Positions 1 to 43,689 of a DNA stretch of 64,000 bases are shown in pieces. The stretch is from Cristatella mucedo. Taxonomy: Eukaryota > Bryozoa > Phylactolaemata > Cristatellidae. How positions within the stretch are numbered: position 1 is the stretch's first letter; each line of letters begins with the position of its first letter. The stretch spans positions 1,999,501 through 2,063,500 of the forward strand of contig WPIO01000007.1 in the NCBI GenBank assembly GCA_009760855.2, in the 5' to 3' direction. The position numbers and the translations under genes were made by a program. The notes under the pieces were generated by a model that did no database searches, had not been told where the DNA came from, and saw only the letters and a program-made list of their open reading frames with translations.

Positions 1-53
1 AAATTTAAGCACGATTCCAGCTTTTGCCATGCATACTATGGTGGAGGGGAGAG

Positions 54-54
<1 letters not shown>

Positions 55-98
<44 letters not shown>

Positions 99-150
99 GA
101 GAGTGAGAGACAGAGAGACAGAGAGAGACAGAGAGAGAAAGAAAGAGCAG
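55..150. repeat. GA microsatellite
   Basis: GA units with interruptions GTGAGAGACAGAGAGACAGA, the same as in the array at 1158-1385. Confidence 0.95.
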
Positions 151-559
151 GTCTCGGTGCAGGCTGCCCTGAGCCCCTTCACCATTGAGTGCAGTCACAC
201 AGTAAGCAGCCCCATCAGTCAAACCAGTACCCGGGTTTTCTTTAATGGAGCTGATCGCCGAATATGGCCGGTCCCCATGGAAAGCTGAAAAGATCTGACG
301 GGTGGCCATCTTGCCGTCGATCCAAGGGTTTAACGGCTCCCCAATAACCTCCCGGTATGCCTACACCCTGCAGATCGGTAGACCCGGCCGGTTACGACTT
401 GTCTGATGTGGCAAAACTTACAGCTTCACTATTGCCACCTAGCTTTATCCATGCCACCATACCGCCCTATCGGCCAATTCGTTCACTACCAAGTTGGCTG
501 CAGGTTTAGCTTAACCTACTTTCAGGACCTTACTAGTTAGGTACGATCGTGCATACATA

Positions 560-1145
560 TCGTTACGCGATCCTATTGTATGCTATCGTCTCCTGTTATC
601 ACAAAAGTCTGCACATCTGACTACAAGTGGATCTCATTCAGTCTGCAGTGTGTGCCTCCTGCCACATCCAGAATCATATATGATTTGGGGAACCTTAAAA
701 CGCTTGAGCTTGTCTGCATGAAAATGTCTTCTTTGCCCAATCCTCTTTCCGACTTGTCCTCACTAGTAGAACACTACAGCATGATACTAGCCAAAATTCT
801 AGATGACTACACACCCCTGACTAAGCGCACTGTGCGCCCTCGCACAGATGGTCTATGGTTTACCGGAGACATTAAACAATCTATGTTAATTAAGCATCGC
901 AAGCCCGTGAAAGCATACTATAGATCAGGGCTGACTATTTATCGACAGGCATACATAGACTACTGCAGATCATACGAATCCATCCTGGCAAAAGCCAAGT
1001 TCAGCTTCTATAAAAAAATATCGCTAAATTACAGGTGCACAATCTAAAGAATGCTTATGCCTACCATCAAGCATCTACTTAACTGCTTCCAGATTAGTTC
1101 CTTACCTAGCGATCCTTGTTTTAATCTAGCTGATTGCTTCTGTGT
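560..1145 (+). mobile_element. LINE-A fragment (linker between endonuclease and reverse transcriptase)
   Basis: The reading frame at 580-1047 has KTLELVCMKMSSLPNPL, HYSMILAKILDDYTPLTKRT and YYRSGLTIYRQAYIDYCRSY, the usual spacer of L2/CR1/Jockey-type ORF2. After a frameshift it continues with MLMPTIKHLL, matching the copy at 49.5 kb. Both ends are lost; a GA array follows. Confidence 0.75.
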
Positions 1146-1149
1146 AGAG

Positions 1150-1155
1150 AGAGCA

Positions 1156-1214
<59 letters not shown>

Positions 1215-1282
1215 GAAGAAAGAGAGAGAGAGAGAGGGGGGAGAGAGAGAGAGAAGAAGAGAGGGGGAGAAAGAGAGAGAGA

Positions 1283-1318
<36 letters not shown>

Positions 1319-1385
1319 TGAGAGACAGAGAGACAGAGAGAGACAGAGAGAGACAGAGAGAGAGACAGAGAGAGAGAGAGAGGAT
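1150..1385. repeat. GA microsatellite, interrupted
   Basis: Long GA array with GAAA, GGGG and GACA interruptions. Confidence 0.95.
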
Positions 1386-1627
1386 ACGGGAGACAAAGCA
1401 CAGAATCGGGCTATTTCATGCTATGCTAAAGAATATAAAGTCGCATATCCACCAGAGCTTGCCTGCACTAGAGCTCGGAAGCCGAATCCATGGCAATGCT
1501 ATTAGGCAAATAATATTAAACAAGCTTTTCACCAACGACAGCAGCCTTAGCCATCGGGTTGAGCGCAGAGGATGCCGATGGTGGCAGCACCATACGCATA
1601 CCACAGCAGCAGGCTTCTCACACTCAC

Positions 1628-15166
<13,539 letters not shown>

Positions 15167-15561
15167 GGCAGCCGCGCTAGAAAATTTCGTTTCTTCCATG
15201 AAAGCTACGTCGCTTCGGGCACTAGTCATCCCATTTAATACGTGCACGCACGTTTTGGGGTCCAAAAACTGCTTATCTGGCGAGACCCGCCCAACACAGC
15301 AACATAAATGGATTCGCTGTCTTCAAGAAGACCTCTTGTACCCAGCTGCTGTGTCCGTGAATGATTAATGTTCTAATCGCAAAGTCGACTTGCCATAGTC
15401 GTGCAAGTACAAAGTCTTAAGTGCGTTCCATGCCCATCGAGTGCAAATAAGCAAGTGTGTGGCGTTTTGGCTTCTGCTTCGAGCTGCTTACGACTCCGGT
15501 TACAAATTGTAGATACCAGGACGCGTTGCCGCATTCGGTGGCCCGAACCCAACCGAATGCC
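15167..15561. promoter_or_regulatory. Shared bidirectional promoter interval between FIG4 and PAGR1
   Basis: The two start codons face away from each other with 395 bp between them (291 bp if PAGR1 starts at 15457). The interval is moderately CpG rich and has no obvious TATA box close to either start. Both transcripts must begin here, so a shared core promoter is inferred from geometry, not from a motif. Confidence 0.6.
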
Positions 15562-15824
15562 ATGAACACCGCTGTCGTTCCTCCGGACGTGTATGCCGAG
15601 TGCAGCGATGAGGAGCTTTATAATCCAGATAAGTGCGACGACCCGTACATTTGGCAGCCAAGAACGAGCGACGTCGCGCAACTCTACGATGCTCTGGACC
15701 AGGGCAGAGCGCCCGTGCTGCGGTGGCAATGCCCGGGAAGAAGAAAGAAGCCTATTCAGACGGCTGCAATTGCAGAACCGGATATCGCAAAGCAACGTCC
15801 TGACGTTTCTGTTGAAGAGCCTCA
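15562..15824 (+). CDS. PAGR1: PAGR1 exon 1 (codons 1-87 plus 2 nt)
   Basis: Start codon in the context GCC-ATG-A, donor gtaagt. It carries the two strongest family blocks, ECSDEELYNPD and WQPRTSDVAQLYDALDQG. Confidence 0.8.
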
Positions 15825-18800
15825 GTAAGTTCTTGCCAGTAAGTGATGTATACGTCGCACCATCCTGCTGTCTCGATATATTTGCAGGGGCGCCTTACCC
15901 CGAGTATTGCTCTAATTTCAACTAGTGCTGAAGCGAGCGAGCGAGTTAGTTGTTTTTTTTTCAACCGGCCACCCACCGCGGTTCTCGGAGCGTGCTCGTG
16001 GGAAGGTAGTCGCGGTTTTTACCCTCTGGTGAAACCTGTAGTAAAATATCTGTAGACACATTGTCTGCATTGAATCGTGTTTGTGGCTGGAAAGCCAGTT
16101 CTGTTAGCCGACTGGGTCCTACCTCGTCTGCTTTGTGCACGTTAAGTGCTCCGTCTCTGAGTATTGATGCCAGCTGGCTAGGGACAGAGGTGAAATCTCG
16201 TGGCGAAACTGATCCAGAATTATCGTGAGTGCAGCTGTGGGTGGTGCCAGGTGGCTCCACTCACATTTTTTACCTGCCATGGATTATATTGCTGTAAAAA
16301 CAATAAATAGGCAAAGTTCCATTTGTCGAAGCAGCCACCGAGCCGTGGGCAGGAAGCCTAGTGGAATTTCGGTTTGGGCAGCACCGGTTGCTGATTCTCA
16401 GTGCAACGTGTTATTATGAAAATTCCTCAGGCCTGCAGTAGAGGTGAGAATGGAGCGATTTTGTCTGTGTTTTTCTTCATTATTACAATGGCATTGGAAT
16501 TGCAGCTGGTGGTTTCTTTGAACATTAGTCAAAATGTATGGCTAGCCATAGTGACGACCACCTACACAGTCCATCTGAGGAGTAGTTGTGCATTCATTGC
16601 CGACAAGCCGAATGCCTCAGGCTTTACTTAGATCCGTGTCTCTGGGCTGGCGCTTAAGGCGACCTCAAGGATTGTCACTTGTTTGTGCTTATTCGGACCA
16701 ACAGTCGTCGATCATCATCTTTTAGCATTTATTTTTCGTTTATTTATTTATTTTATTTATTTATTTGTCATTAACTTTTTCAACAGTCGTCGATCATCAT
16801 CATTTTTGCCCATTGTGAATGCTAAACCAGCCCATTTCGTCATATCCTGAGAGTAGTTGGGGGTCACTCTGGAAACACGAATAAGGGTTTATGCCAAGGA
16901 TCCAAGCTACCCAGGTGTGGCAAAAGCAGCATTCTGTGTCTTTCAATAGCTTATTCATCCAATAGGCCTGCTTAGGGCAAAATATAGCTCGTCCCTGAAG
17001 AGCTGAACAACCAGAAATAAGCTGTGTGACCATCAGAGCCATTTGTTTGAGCTTGACTGCCATGTGGTAGTGGTCTGTTTTTTCACTCGACCTCGCGACC
17101 GCTTGTGCCTCAAAGGGATACCCTGGTGGAATTTCTGGGATGTGAACACCAACTGACCTCTTAGTGCTATCCAGAGCTTACTGTTTAACTACATAGGCTT
17201 AGTAGCATATTTGTAGCCAGCCCCACATGTGGTTTGTGGTTCTCTGTGCATGGCTCAGATCGCTGGGCTCAGGCTCGCAGGCACACTGCAAGCCAGGCAG
17301 ACCGGTAGTGGCCTAGGGACAGGCCAGTACACGGCTGTGGTCTGACGGCTACATGTTTATCCACAGGCCGGCTTTGTCCTCCCACCGACTCAGAGGAGGA
17401 GCTGTGGGGCAAGGCGAGAGGGGAGTCGAGTGGGAGTAGGGGCCGAATGGAGCCGTGCACCCTTCAGCTCATTGTATTAAACTGTTGTTGGTGGTCATCG
17501 GCTGCCTCTCTGCTGTGCGAATCAAAATGACACCACATTCATCAACGTATTAAGGGTTAAGGTTTTTACCAACGGGTGCTCCCACTTCACGACTCGGTCG
17601 TGATTTCGAGTCATGCAGCAGGCGATTCTGTATTTCTCACTCCAAGCCATAGTAGTAGCCAAGCACGGCTCCTCTGCTTGCTGCTATATAAATAAAGCTA
17701 TTGAATCAGTTACTTTCCTTTAGATACAGTACTCTATCAACCGAAGAAAGCATTAGTGAGCTGATAAGATCTTCAGCCAGCCATTTGGGTACATGGCCCC
17801 AAGTCCGGAAGAGGGAGTACATAAAACTGGCCATGGAAATTTTGAGAACCAGTTGATGGGCTTACTAGAACACCTCTGATAGCATGCTCTTATTCTAGCT
17901 GTGTCTTGATTTTCTGATAACTAATTTGGTTGTATTGCCATTTAGTTTAAGTTCGGTCGGTTATGCTGAAACTGTCCGAAAGATGTGTTCATGTTTTATG
18001 AGTCACTGCAGATCAGAGGGTTTTTCATGGAAATATAGTGTGGTGTCATCGGCCGGACTTGTGGTTGTTATCATTCAATCTCGAGATTGGGGGATCGAGT
18101 CCGAACCAGGCTGCATGTAGTGGCACTGCTGCAATCATTGCTGCCTAGAATGTCACCCATCGCTTGGAAAGGTATCAATATATAATCCAGAACTAGATAT
18201 TTATGATGAGATCATTCAGACTCAAATATTCCTGAAGAGCCATCTTACGTACTTGATCTTCCAGTTGACAGCAACGAATAGGGGATATTTATTGTTTATT
18301 AGTTAGAACGTCGGCATCCAAGCCAGGCTTTATAACATATGAAGAAACTGAAATTTTTATAACGGATCTTTCGGCAGCTTTTGATACTATCAATCACGAA
18401 GTCCTGTTTGAACGGCTCTCATCTCGCCTGGGCATCACTTGCACTGCCTGCACCACAGTGGTTCAGATCCTTTCTCAGTGGGAGACTCCAGAGTAATGAT
18501 GTGAATGGACAAAGATCATCCGAGGCACCTCTGAAATATGGGTGCCTCAGGGCTCCATGCTTTGATCCGGTTCTTTTTGCGGTTTATACTCCCCCTCTTG
18601 CCGGTGTGATTGCCAAGCACAATCTAGGTTTTTACTTCTATGCAGATGACACTCAGTTGTGCCTTTGCTTTGATCCCTCCCAGGCCTCAAGCATGTCGAG
18701 TTCTCTCAACTCCCTTGCTGCATGTATTGATGACATCCACACATGGATGGCAGCAAATTTTCTTAAATTGAATTATGACTAAATCGACTGACTAGTTATG

Positions 18801-21800
18801 TGCAAACCAAGTGTTGTTTAGGAATTGGAATGGCTAACACTCAAAATCGGCTCTGCCAGCATACTTCCTGTTGAATCTGCACGAAATCTCGATGTCATGT
18901 TCCAAAGTGACCTTCCATTAGACAGCCACATCAGCTCCACAGTCAAGTCTGCCTACTTTCAGCTAAACAACATTGCTAAAATTCGGGCTAGTTTAGACAG
19001 GCATGCCACATTTGCTAAAATTCGGGCTTGTTTAGATAAGGATACCACGTCCAAGTTGGTCCATGCATTCGTGACATCCCGTCTCGACTTCTGCAACTCA
19101 CTGCTTACTGGCCTACCGGCATGTGCGATCAGGCGATTGCAGCTGGTGCAAAACTCCACAGCTAGGCTTGTCTGTCATGAGTGTCACAGTTGCCACATCA
19201 CACCACTTCTCACCGACCTGCACTGGCTACCAATCAAGCAACGGATCGACTTCAGGGTTTTGTCACTTTACTTTAGGTCTCTACATTCTTTGGCTCCAAC
19301 CTACCTATCAGATTTACTCCCCCATCAGGCTAAGCATCGTACCACCTGCTTTTCGGAATCTAACTGTTTACCAATTTCTCGTAGAAATCTTTAATCCTCT
19401 GGAGACCGCGCTTTTAGCTCGTATGCTCCCAAAGCTTGGAACTCACTCCCGACTTCTGTCACGACATCCCCTGACTTGACATTTAAAAAGAAATTAAACA
19501 CCTATTTAGGACGGCATTTAGTGGGTCCCTGTGATTCGTCCTTGATGTGTGTATGTGCTTCATGTGCTGACACTGCATGCTGCCACTAACCACACTTGCA
19601 TGCTGACCCTGTGCATGTCACCTCTAACCATGTTATTCATGTTGTTTGTTTATCAAGCATGATATTAGTCACCATTCAATCGTGTTTTTCTTTGCATCAA
19701 ATGTGAAGCGCCTAGAAAGAGATTGAGTTCTCTAAGGGTGCTTTATTAAGTGTATTACTATTATTATTATTATGAATAAAGTGTGTGCTTCTAGGTCTAC
19801 CCTACTGCAAGGTGTGCTGTTTGGTGCATGCCTTAAGCCCTAACGCGAGGCTGATTTATCTCAGACCTTGCATGAGAAATTAGGAATTTGGCCCATTTAG
19901 ACAGCTTGAGTTCACCTTAACCAACTTAGTAGCATCCTCAGGGCCAGCCAGTCATCGTAGACACTACGAGGATCTGATTATCAGCAGTTTTGTGGAATTT
20001 CCATTGATGCAGCTTTTTAAAGCAAGAAACGCTCATTTCTCTTCGTGTATTTTGTTACATGGTGTGCTTTTGCTTGTATTCACTCGCTGCAGGAAGGCCA
20101 GAATACTTGAAGAATTTGAAAAAGATGAAACTGTGGCTGAAAAGTCTATATCCAGCGTACGGGTTACAGGTAGGGCATGACAAGTTTCTCAGAATCTGCA
20201 AAGCAGTGATGAACGTTACAAGAAATGTGCAAGATATTAATTAGTGCTCCTACTACGGTTTCAGTTACTGCTACGCAAGATGCTTGCACATAGTTGCTAT
20301 GTTCCTCGGTGGCAGATTTCGACCGTTCGAACAAGCTCGATGCATTCACTGTGCACCAGGTGCCTCCGTAGGCCTGCTTGAGGTTCGAGTCTAGCCCTCA
20401 GTAGGCAAGTCTTTATTGGCTACTGCAAGTGGGGTGATAGCTGCCGAGGCTCTTCTGCAGCCATATAAATAAGGCTTTTGAATCAACTAACCTGTATTGT
20501 TATTAATTCTCATTGAACTGTTACCTATAAAATGCTGTGTACTTCCCATAACATTGTCAGGTGCAACGTTTTTGTTTCTGGTTAGGTCTTATTGATTACA
20601 TGTGTTCTTCCTGAATAGGTAGATGAAGATTGTAGCTAATTGGTCTTTTAACTGAAGCAGATCGTGTCACTGTTTATAGGCCATATAACCCAACGTGCTT
20701 GAGTTATCGACATGGCAATGAATTCAAGCTGTCCAGATTTTGGGATGTGCATTGGTTGCTGCTATGTGAAACTCTACTGCAGAAAAGAATACTTACACGC
20801 GAGGTAGTGCAAATGAGTGTTTAGGCCATTAAAAAATACCTTGTCATTAGAATCCCATTACAAAGAGTTGATCGAAAATAATCGGCTGGTCATCAGTGGC
20901 AACCCAAAGGCTACTGAGCAGATCTGATCCGTAGAAACTAGACAGTGCATATGCGAGCATCGACGAATGCATTTGCAGAAAGGTGGTCAGATCGTCTTGG
21001 ATCAAAATTTTCGGGGTGTATTTTTACATGGAAACCGTGTATGCCCAGCCCAGCCCTAGTCTTCGGTCATATTTGTGGGGGTTTTTCTTGCGTGCACTCG
21101 GCTGTCGGCGTTTGGCATATTCTAGATGTCCGCCTTGTTGAAGTCCATCTGACCTACCAGACCATCGCATATTCGTGAGAATTGCTCTACAGTGGAACTG
21201 CCAATCAATGGTCTCCCTTTCGAAGGTCATAGGAGAGCACTGGCAGCACTCACTGATCTATAAGAGTGCATCAGTTCCCAGCCGCTCACCCCCCCCCCAA
21301 ATCTAGTCGGTGCAACTGCCTGTCAGCGATTTTTTCGTTGCATTAAGGCGGTTGGTATCATACTAGCCAGCTGGCTTGTGTCGCTGTGGCTGCTTGGCCA
21401 GTGCACAGCAGGGCAACCCAACAAAAACGCTCCTGCTGCTCGACTGCTAGTTGCTTTTGGCTGCCTTCGGCTCACCTCCTTGGACTGTTTGTTTACTATG
21501 AGGCAGGAATTTACACAACATTCCCCTTTATAATGCTGCCTAAAAAAACTCCAAGGACTTGCAGAAGGTGGGGGCGTAGCATGTCCATGGTACAACGTCC
21601 TACCGTAATAGCAAACTTGCTAGGGCACTGCTATGCTAGCTGAGGAACTTCTACCAGCGGCTTACTGGGTTTGTGCAAGCCCAAGATGTGCACGCTGGAC
21701 AAGATAACTCTTCATTGTCACATCCGTGTTAGGGCATGCAAGCACAGTGACTTTATAGTCGACCATTAACAAGCTTTTTAAAGGAATTCGGCAAATTTCA

Positions 21801-22226
21801 AGCAAATGCTTCTGCCACTAACCTGATTTGCATGCTGACCCTGTGCGAGTCACCTTTAACCTATTATGCTTGTCAGTGAGAATGCTACCTCTAACCATTC
21901 GATCATATTTCCTTTGCTGCAAATGTAAAGTGCCTAGAAAGAGACTTAAGTTCTCTGAGGATGCTATAAAATGTATTATTATTATTGTTATTATTACTTC
22001 TGCTAAATACCTCTATAGTCAATCGGGTCAGCAGAATCAGTTGCAAACTCGATGTTGGCAGTGGAGCAGCAGCAGCAGCATGACTACTGGTGAATGGCAT
22101 TGTTGCTCTGTCCTTGTAGTGTCAAAGCCTGCCAGACCGCAGAAAAAGGTTGCTACCTTCGATGCCATCTACCAGGACGTTCTCCAGCAGAAGAAGGCTG
22201 AGATGTCGGACAGAGGTCACCACTAG
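15562..22226 (+). CDS. PAGR1: PAGR1-like protein (PTIP/KMT2C/D complex subunit), 3 exons, 148 aa
   Basis: Family role: PAGR1 (PA1) binds PAXIP1/PTIP in the KMT2C and KMT2D H3K4 methyltransferase complexes in the nucleus. Seen: exons 15562-15824, 20093-20169 and 22120-22226 join in phase (2, then 1) to a 148-residue protein. The first has CSDEEL, then W-x-P, SDVAQLYDALDQGRAPVLRW and QCPGRRKKP, matching the PCSDEEV, WMPPPSEIQRLYELL and LPRRPPTPE order of human PAGR1. The second has ILEEFEKDE in the place of EFDFDDE, and the last has RPQKKVATFDAIYQDVLQQK, like the [20 protein letters not shown] stretch. Human PAGR1 is 254 residues with a long acidic N-terminus that is missing here. An in-frame upstream ATG at 15457 is possible; I prefer 15562 because nothing upstream is conserved. 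AATAAA lies at 22532-22537. Confidence 0.78.
16042..16224 (+). CDS. Possible extra cassette exon of PAGR1 (61 codons)
   Basis: The stretch is open in the frame set by exon 1, ends in a canonical donor (ttatc then gtgagt) and its length is a multiple of 3, so it can be kept or skipped without changing the frame. It would add a Ser/Thr-rich segment (LSAPSLSIDASWLGTEVKSR). Other in-phase acceptors lie at 16099 and 16108. I recognise no family similarity in it. Confidence 0.35.
17565..17718 (+). mobile_element. tRNA-derived SINE, second family, PAGR1 intron 1
   Basis: GATTTCGAGTCATGC (B box region), then the body and TATATAAATAAAGCTATTGA with ATCAGTTA. Confidence 0.7.
18360..19775 (+). mobile_element. 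LINE-A copy with reverse transcriptase part, broken, PAGR1 intron 1
   Basis: Several frames together cover the 3' half of ORF2: FLSGRLQSNDVNGQRSSEAP, the catalytic FYADDTQL at about 18635-18660, then SRLDFCNSLLTGLPACAIRR, HWLPIKQRIDFRVLSLYFRS and LAPTYLSDLLPHQAKHRTTC. The frame is broken near the start and after 19394. The 3' UTR, hairpin and ATT tail (19757-19772) are present. A 39-bp in-frame duplication lies at 18975-19052. Confidence 0.92.
20093..20169 (+). CDS. PAGR1: PAGR1 exon 2 (codons 88-113 plus 1 nt)
   Basis: A 77-bp exon with acceptor cactcgctgcag and donor gtaggg. It encodes KARILEEFEKDETVAEKSIS. Its phases fit exon 1 and exon 3 exactly. Confidence 0.72.
20345..20492 (+). mobile_element. 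tRNA-derived SINE, second family
   Basis: GAGGTTCGAGTCTAGCC (B box), GGGGTGATAGCTGCCGAGGC and the tail AATAAGGCTTTTGAATCA. Confidence 0.75.
21805..21998 (+). mobile_element. LINE-A 3' UTR fragment, just before PAGR1 exon 3
   Basis: The CACTAACC/GCATGCTGACCCTGTG repeats, TGTAAAGTGCCTAGAAAGAG, the hairpin and an ATT tail are visible. Confidence 0.8.
22120..22226 (+). CDS. PAGR1: PAGR1 exon 3 (codons 114-148, stop TAG)
   Basis: The acceptor is gtccttgtag. It encodes SKPARPQKKVATFDAIYQDV then LQQKKAEMSDRGHH and ends in TAG. The charged helical C-terminus fits the family. Confidence 0.78.
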
Positions 22227-22531
22227 CAATGGCCTGTGACACAGGCTATCTTGTTCAATCTCGTAAATGCGAAATGCATAAAAGTGAAGTTTGTGATCTG
22301 AATTGTTTTATATTGATGCATCTATGCACACTTATAAAACCAGGCACTTCGAGAACTACAAAAATAGAAATTAGTACAAATGTGCAGCTAAGACATTAAA
22401 GCTGAAAAACTCTGGCCCATGACCTTCCACGCGGCCTAGACTAGAGAAATGCAAGGTGTACACGAATGAAGATTAATATAGCAAAAAAGACGGGTGCTCT
22501 GCTGAGGCTCGGCGCCTGCCGGCAAACACGA

Positions 22532-22537
22532 AATAAA
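22532..22537 (+). terminator. Candidate poly(A) signal of PAGR1
   Basis: AATAAA on the plus strand, 306 nt after the PAGR1 stop codon. No other hexamer is seen closer. Confidence 0.5.
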
Positions 22538-23424
22538 AATCTTCCTTGTGCAATACCGTTAGTCACAACAGCATTGGCTGCAGTATAATATTCTGAGGTC
22601 ATCGTGTGTGTCAAGCAAGCAGTATATTGCTGTACAACATATCCATAACCGTATAGTGGCTACACATGCCGGCATTATAAATATAGATGAATGTATACAG
22701 ACACATACGAGGCCCTATCACGATCGACAGCCCGTGCGATAGTGCTTTCCATTTCTTCGATGTAGAAAGTATCTGCCGTCACCGAAAATCTTTATGTATA
22801 TACAAAAAACAAGATGCCTCCGGAGGCTGCCTGGTCAACACGACTGCTACTGAGCTGTGATGACTAGGAGCATCTGGCAAATAATCGGATTGCTGAGTCC
22901 AGCCTTTCAGTAATGCATTCTCTGCAAAAGAGAATGAAGCAAAATGTCGACTCCTACTTCTCGAAAACTTTAACTGCCTTCTCGGGATGGTGTTCTTTCA
23001 AAACACATTGGGACAAAGACCAGCCATTCGGTCATTTCGGTGCAGACAGACCATGCAATCACACCGGCTGCCAGCACTACGGCATAATTACCATATGGTT
23101 AATCCCCTGCGAGCAGGCAGCATGATGCAAGCAATTTGGTGCCTGCACAGCCTTGGCTTCGAATATAACGAAGAAATGCGCTGGCCCTAGATCAATCAGC
23201 AGCCAGAGCACTGTACCGAGCTGCAGGTATTGACCGAGCATCTTTGATTGGTACGCGTTCTATCACGCAGCAACACTAGACTTCACCTTAGCATTACGGC
23301 CAAGCGACTCGTAAGTAGCTTCCTTCAGAGCCCACTCAGTTAATGGATAAGCTGTCTGGCCTACTGCCTCGAGAGATACAAGAGAGAGAGAGAGAGAGAG
23401 TGCCCAGTCACAATTGTAATGTAT
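22538..23424. other. Space between the ends of PAGR1 and ERK
   Basis: About 0.9 kb with a short GA run at 23381-23400 and nothing else I can name. The two genes end towards each other. Confidence 0.6.
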
Positions 23425-23900
23425 TGTATTTGCATCTATGTAACTCCACAAAGACAATGTGAGTGTTACTTACCCAGGAGAGTTGTGTATAGTTCCCTCA
23501 CAGCCTAAGCAGCTTTCGATACGCATTCGGTAACCAACAGACTTGATCTCACGCAACACAGAGAAAGTGAGAAGCATAGCTGAGTCAGGAGAGCAGTTGA
23601 GGTGGTGAGTAACATGGAAGTAGCAGCTCAGGACGGCTGGAAAGGATGTGCCACAGGAGAGTAGCTGTAGTTTCGTAAGAATCGTGGAACTGAGCTCCAC
23701 AGTCTAGGACCTGCAGAGCAAAGCCTTCTGTCGCCAACGGTCTTTAGGCAGAGGAATGGAACAGCTAATTTATTGTCCATGACGAGGCTGAAACTGGTGC
23801 AGCAGTTCGGCAAGGTATGGCGGAGCCAAGCCGTGGCGGGCCTTGTGGGTCAGCATAAGAACGGTGCCCTGTATCAGTTGATCAACCTGCAGCCATCAAA
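23425..23900 (-). mobile_element. LINE-B 3' end copy forming the ERK 3' UTR
   Basis: Same strand as ERK. It encodes THKARHGLAPPYLAELLHQF in one frame and DNKLAVPFLCLKTVGDRR in another, matching the copy at 50.2-50.4 kb. It ends with TCTTTGTGGAGTTACAT and an ATTAC-like tail. Confidence 0.85.
23769..23774 (-). terminator. Candidate poly(A) signal of ERK, inside LINE-B sequence
   Basis: AATAAA on the minus strand, about 160 nt after the ERK stop. It is encoded in the DNKLAV motif of the LINE-B 3' end that forms the 3' UTR; the same hexamer is present in the copy at 50.25 kb. Confidence 0.5.
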
Positions 23901-23932
23901 TTGGAAGCGTTTGCAGCGCCGCAGCCGTACCG

Positions 23933-42355
<18,423 letters not shown>

Positions 42356-43493
42356 CTTTACGGTTGCTGCACGGGCGAGCACAGGCAGAGGTGACCGTGC
42401 GGTTGGCCGAACAACCGGAAGCTGTGCCTGGCCGCTTGCGTTCCTGCAGCTGACACCTGGACGCGCCCCCCCCCCCCCGGTGCGGCCGCTTCTGGCGCTG
42501 TCTGCGACGCAAGTCGCTGCTGCCGAGCTCGTTCCTCGTTACGTTTGTTTTAGATGCCGCCACTGGTTTATAAATAAAATAAACAATGCAAGAAATGCCG
42601 CGGTTTGCGCAAGCGCGTCCGCCGAGAGCGCGGCAGTGCACGACTGCGAAGCTAGCTATCGGGTCAACCTATCGGACACGACCGTTGCCGGGGGCCGGCG
42701 TGCTTATCTGGCCAGCGGCGCACCCTGCTAAGGCGTAGATTAGCCGCGGCATCCCGCCGACCGCTCGTCCGCCCGCCCACCCGTCCGGCCTGGCGTAGTG
42801 CGCTGGCCGATTGCGCTCGCTTCGAGGAAACGGTAACCGGCGCGGCGGACGCTGCGTACTCTGCTGAAGTTGGACCGGTTGGGTCGCGCCGAAGCGACCA
42901 TACTGGATACTTCGGCCTACGTGCATTTATACGTACTTACCTTGTATAGCCTGCGCAATGTAAATGCCTGTTCGATTGCGTGCCCGCGGGCCCGTTTGTT
43001 CGTGCGTACGTTCATGCGCAGCTGTGCCTGTAAAGTACTGGCTACTACCGCGATCAGATCAATTTGTACTCTTGCTCGTGCCTATATAACCACCAGAGCA
43101 CAATCTAGTCGCCCGATGGCATACGCCCCCTGCCCGCTACGGTACGCCGCTGCAATCATCTGCGCAACTATACCCGCCACATACAATGGCGGAGTCAGGG
43201 GCCGGGCAGAGGCTGATTGCCCCGCATAGCGGGACAGCGACCTGGTCTGTCCCGCTATTCCTACGAGGTCCCCCGACACCGCTACCAGCAACGATATTAT
43301 GCTCTACTACCCGCCGATAAGCGACCGCCGAGCTCGCGTCGAATAAACACTACGAATGTGCACTATAATTTTTCGTCGCCACGGGTTTCATTGCCCCGGC
43401 ATGAAAATCCTGCCTCCGTCCCTGCTTATATTTATTTATACGTACGCTGTGTGTATACAGCTACGATAATAAATATATTTATAAGAAATTATT

Positions 43494-43494
<1 letters not shown>

Positions 43495-43535
<41 letters not shown>
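43495..43535. repeat. AC microsatellite
   Basis: Pure AC upstream of ERK. Confidence 0.95.
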
Positions 43536-43538
<3 letters not shown>

Positions 43539-43689
43539 TACCTGTACATACGTTTATATTATAACATAATTACAGGGAGAAACCTGTGTATAAATTGGAC
43601 CAAACGAGTTTTTACATGCGTAGTATCTACCTAAACATGTGCAGTGTATGCATTCATGCAGCCACATATACTGGAACTGCGACTGGCTA

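Larger units (their letters stand above)
1..1627. other. FIG4 intron 11: repeats, no exon found
   Basis: The stretch holds two GA arrays (about 55-150 and 1158-1385) and between them a plus-strand LINE-A fragment (about 560-1145). Bases 150-560 show no feature I can name. Confidence 0.6.
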
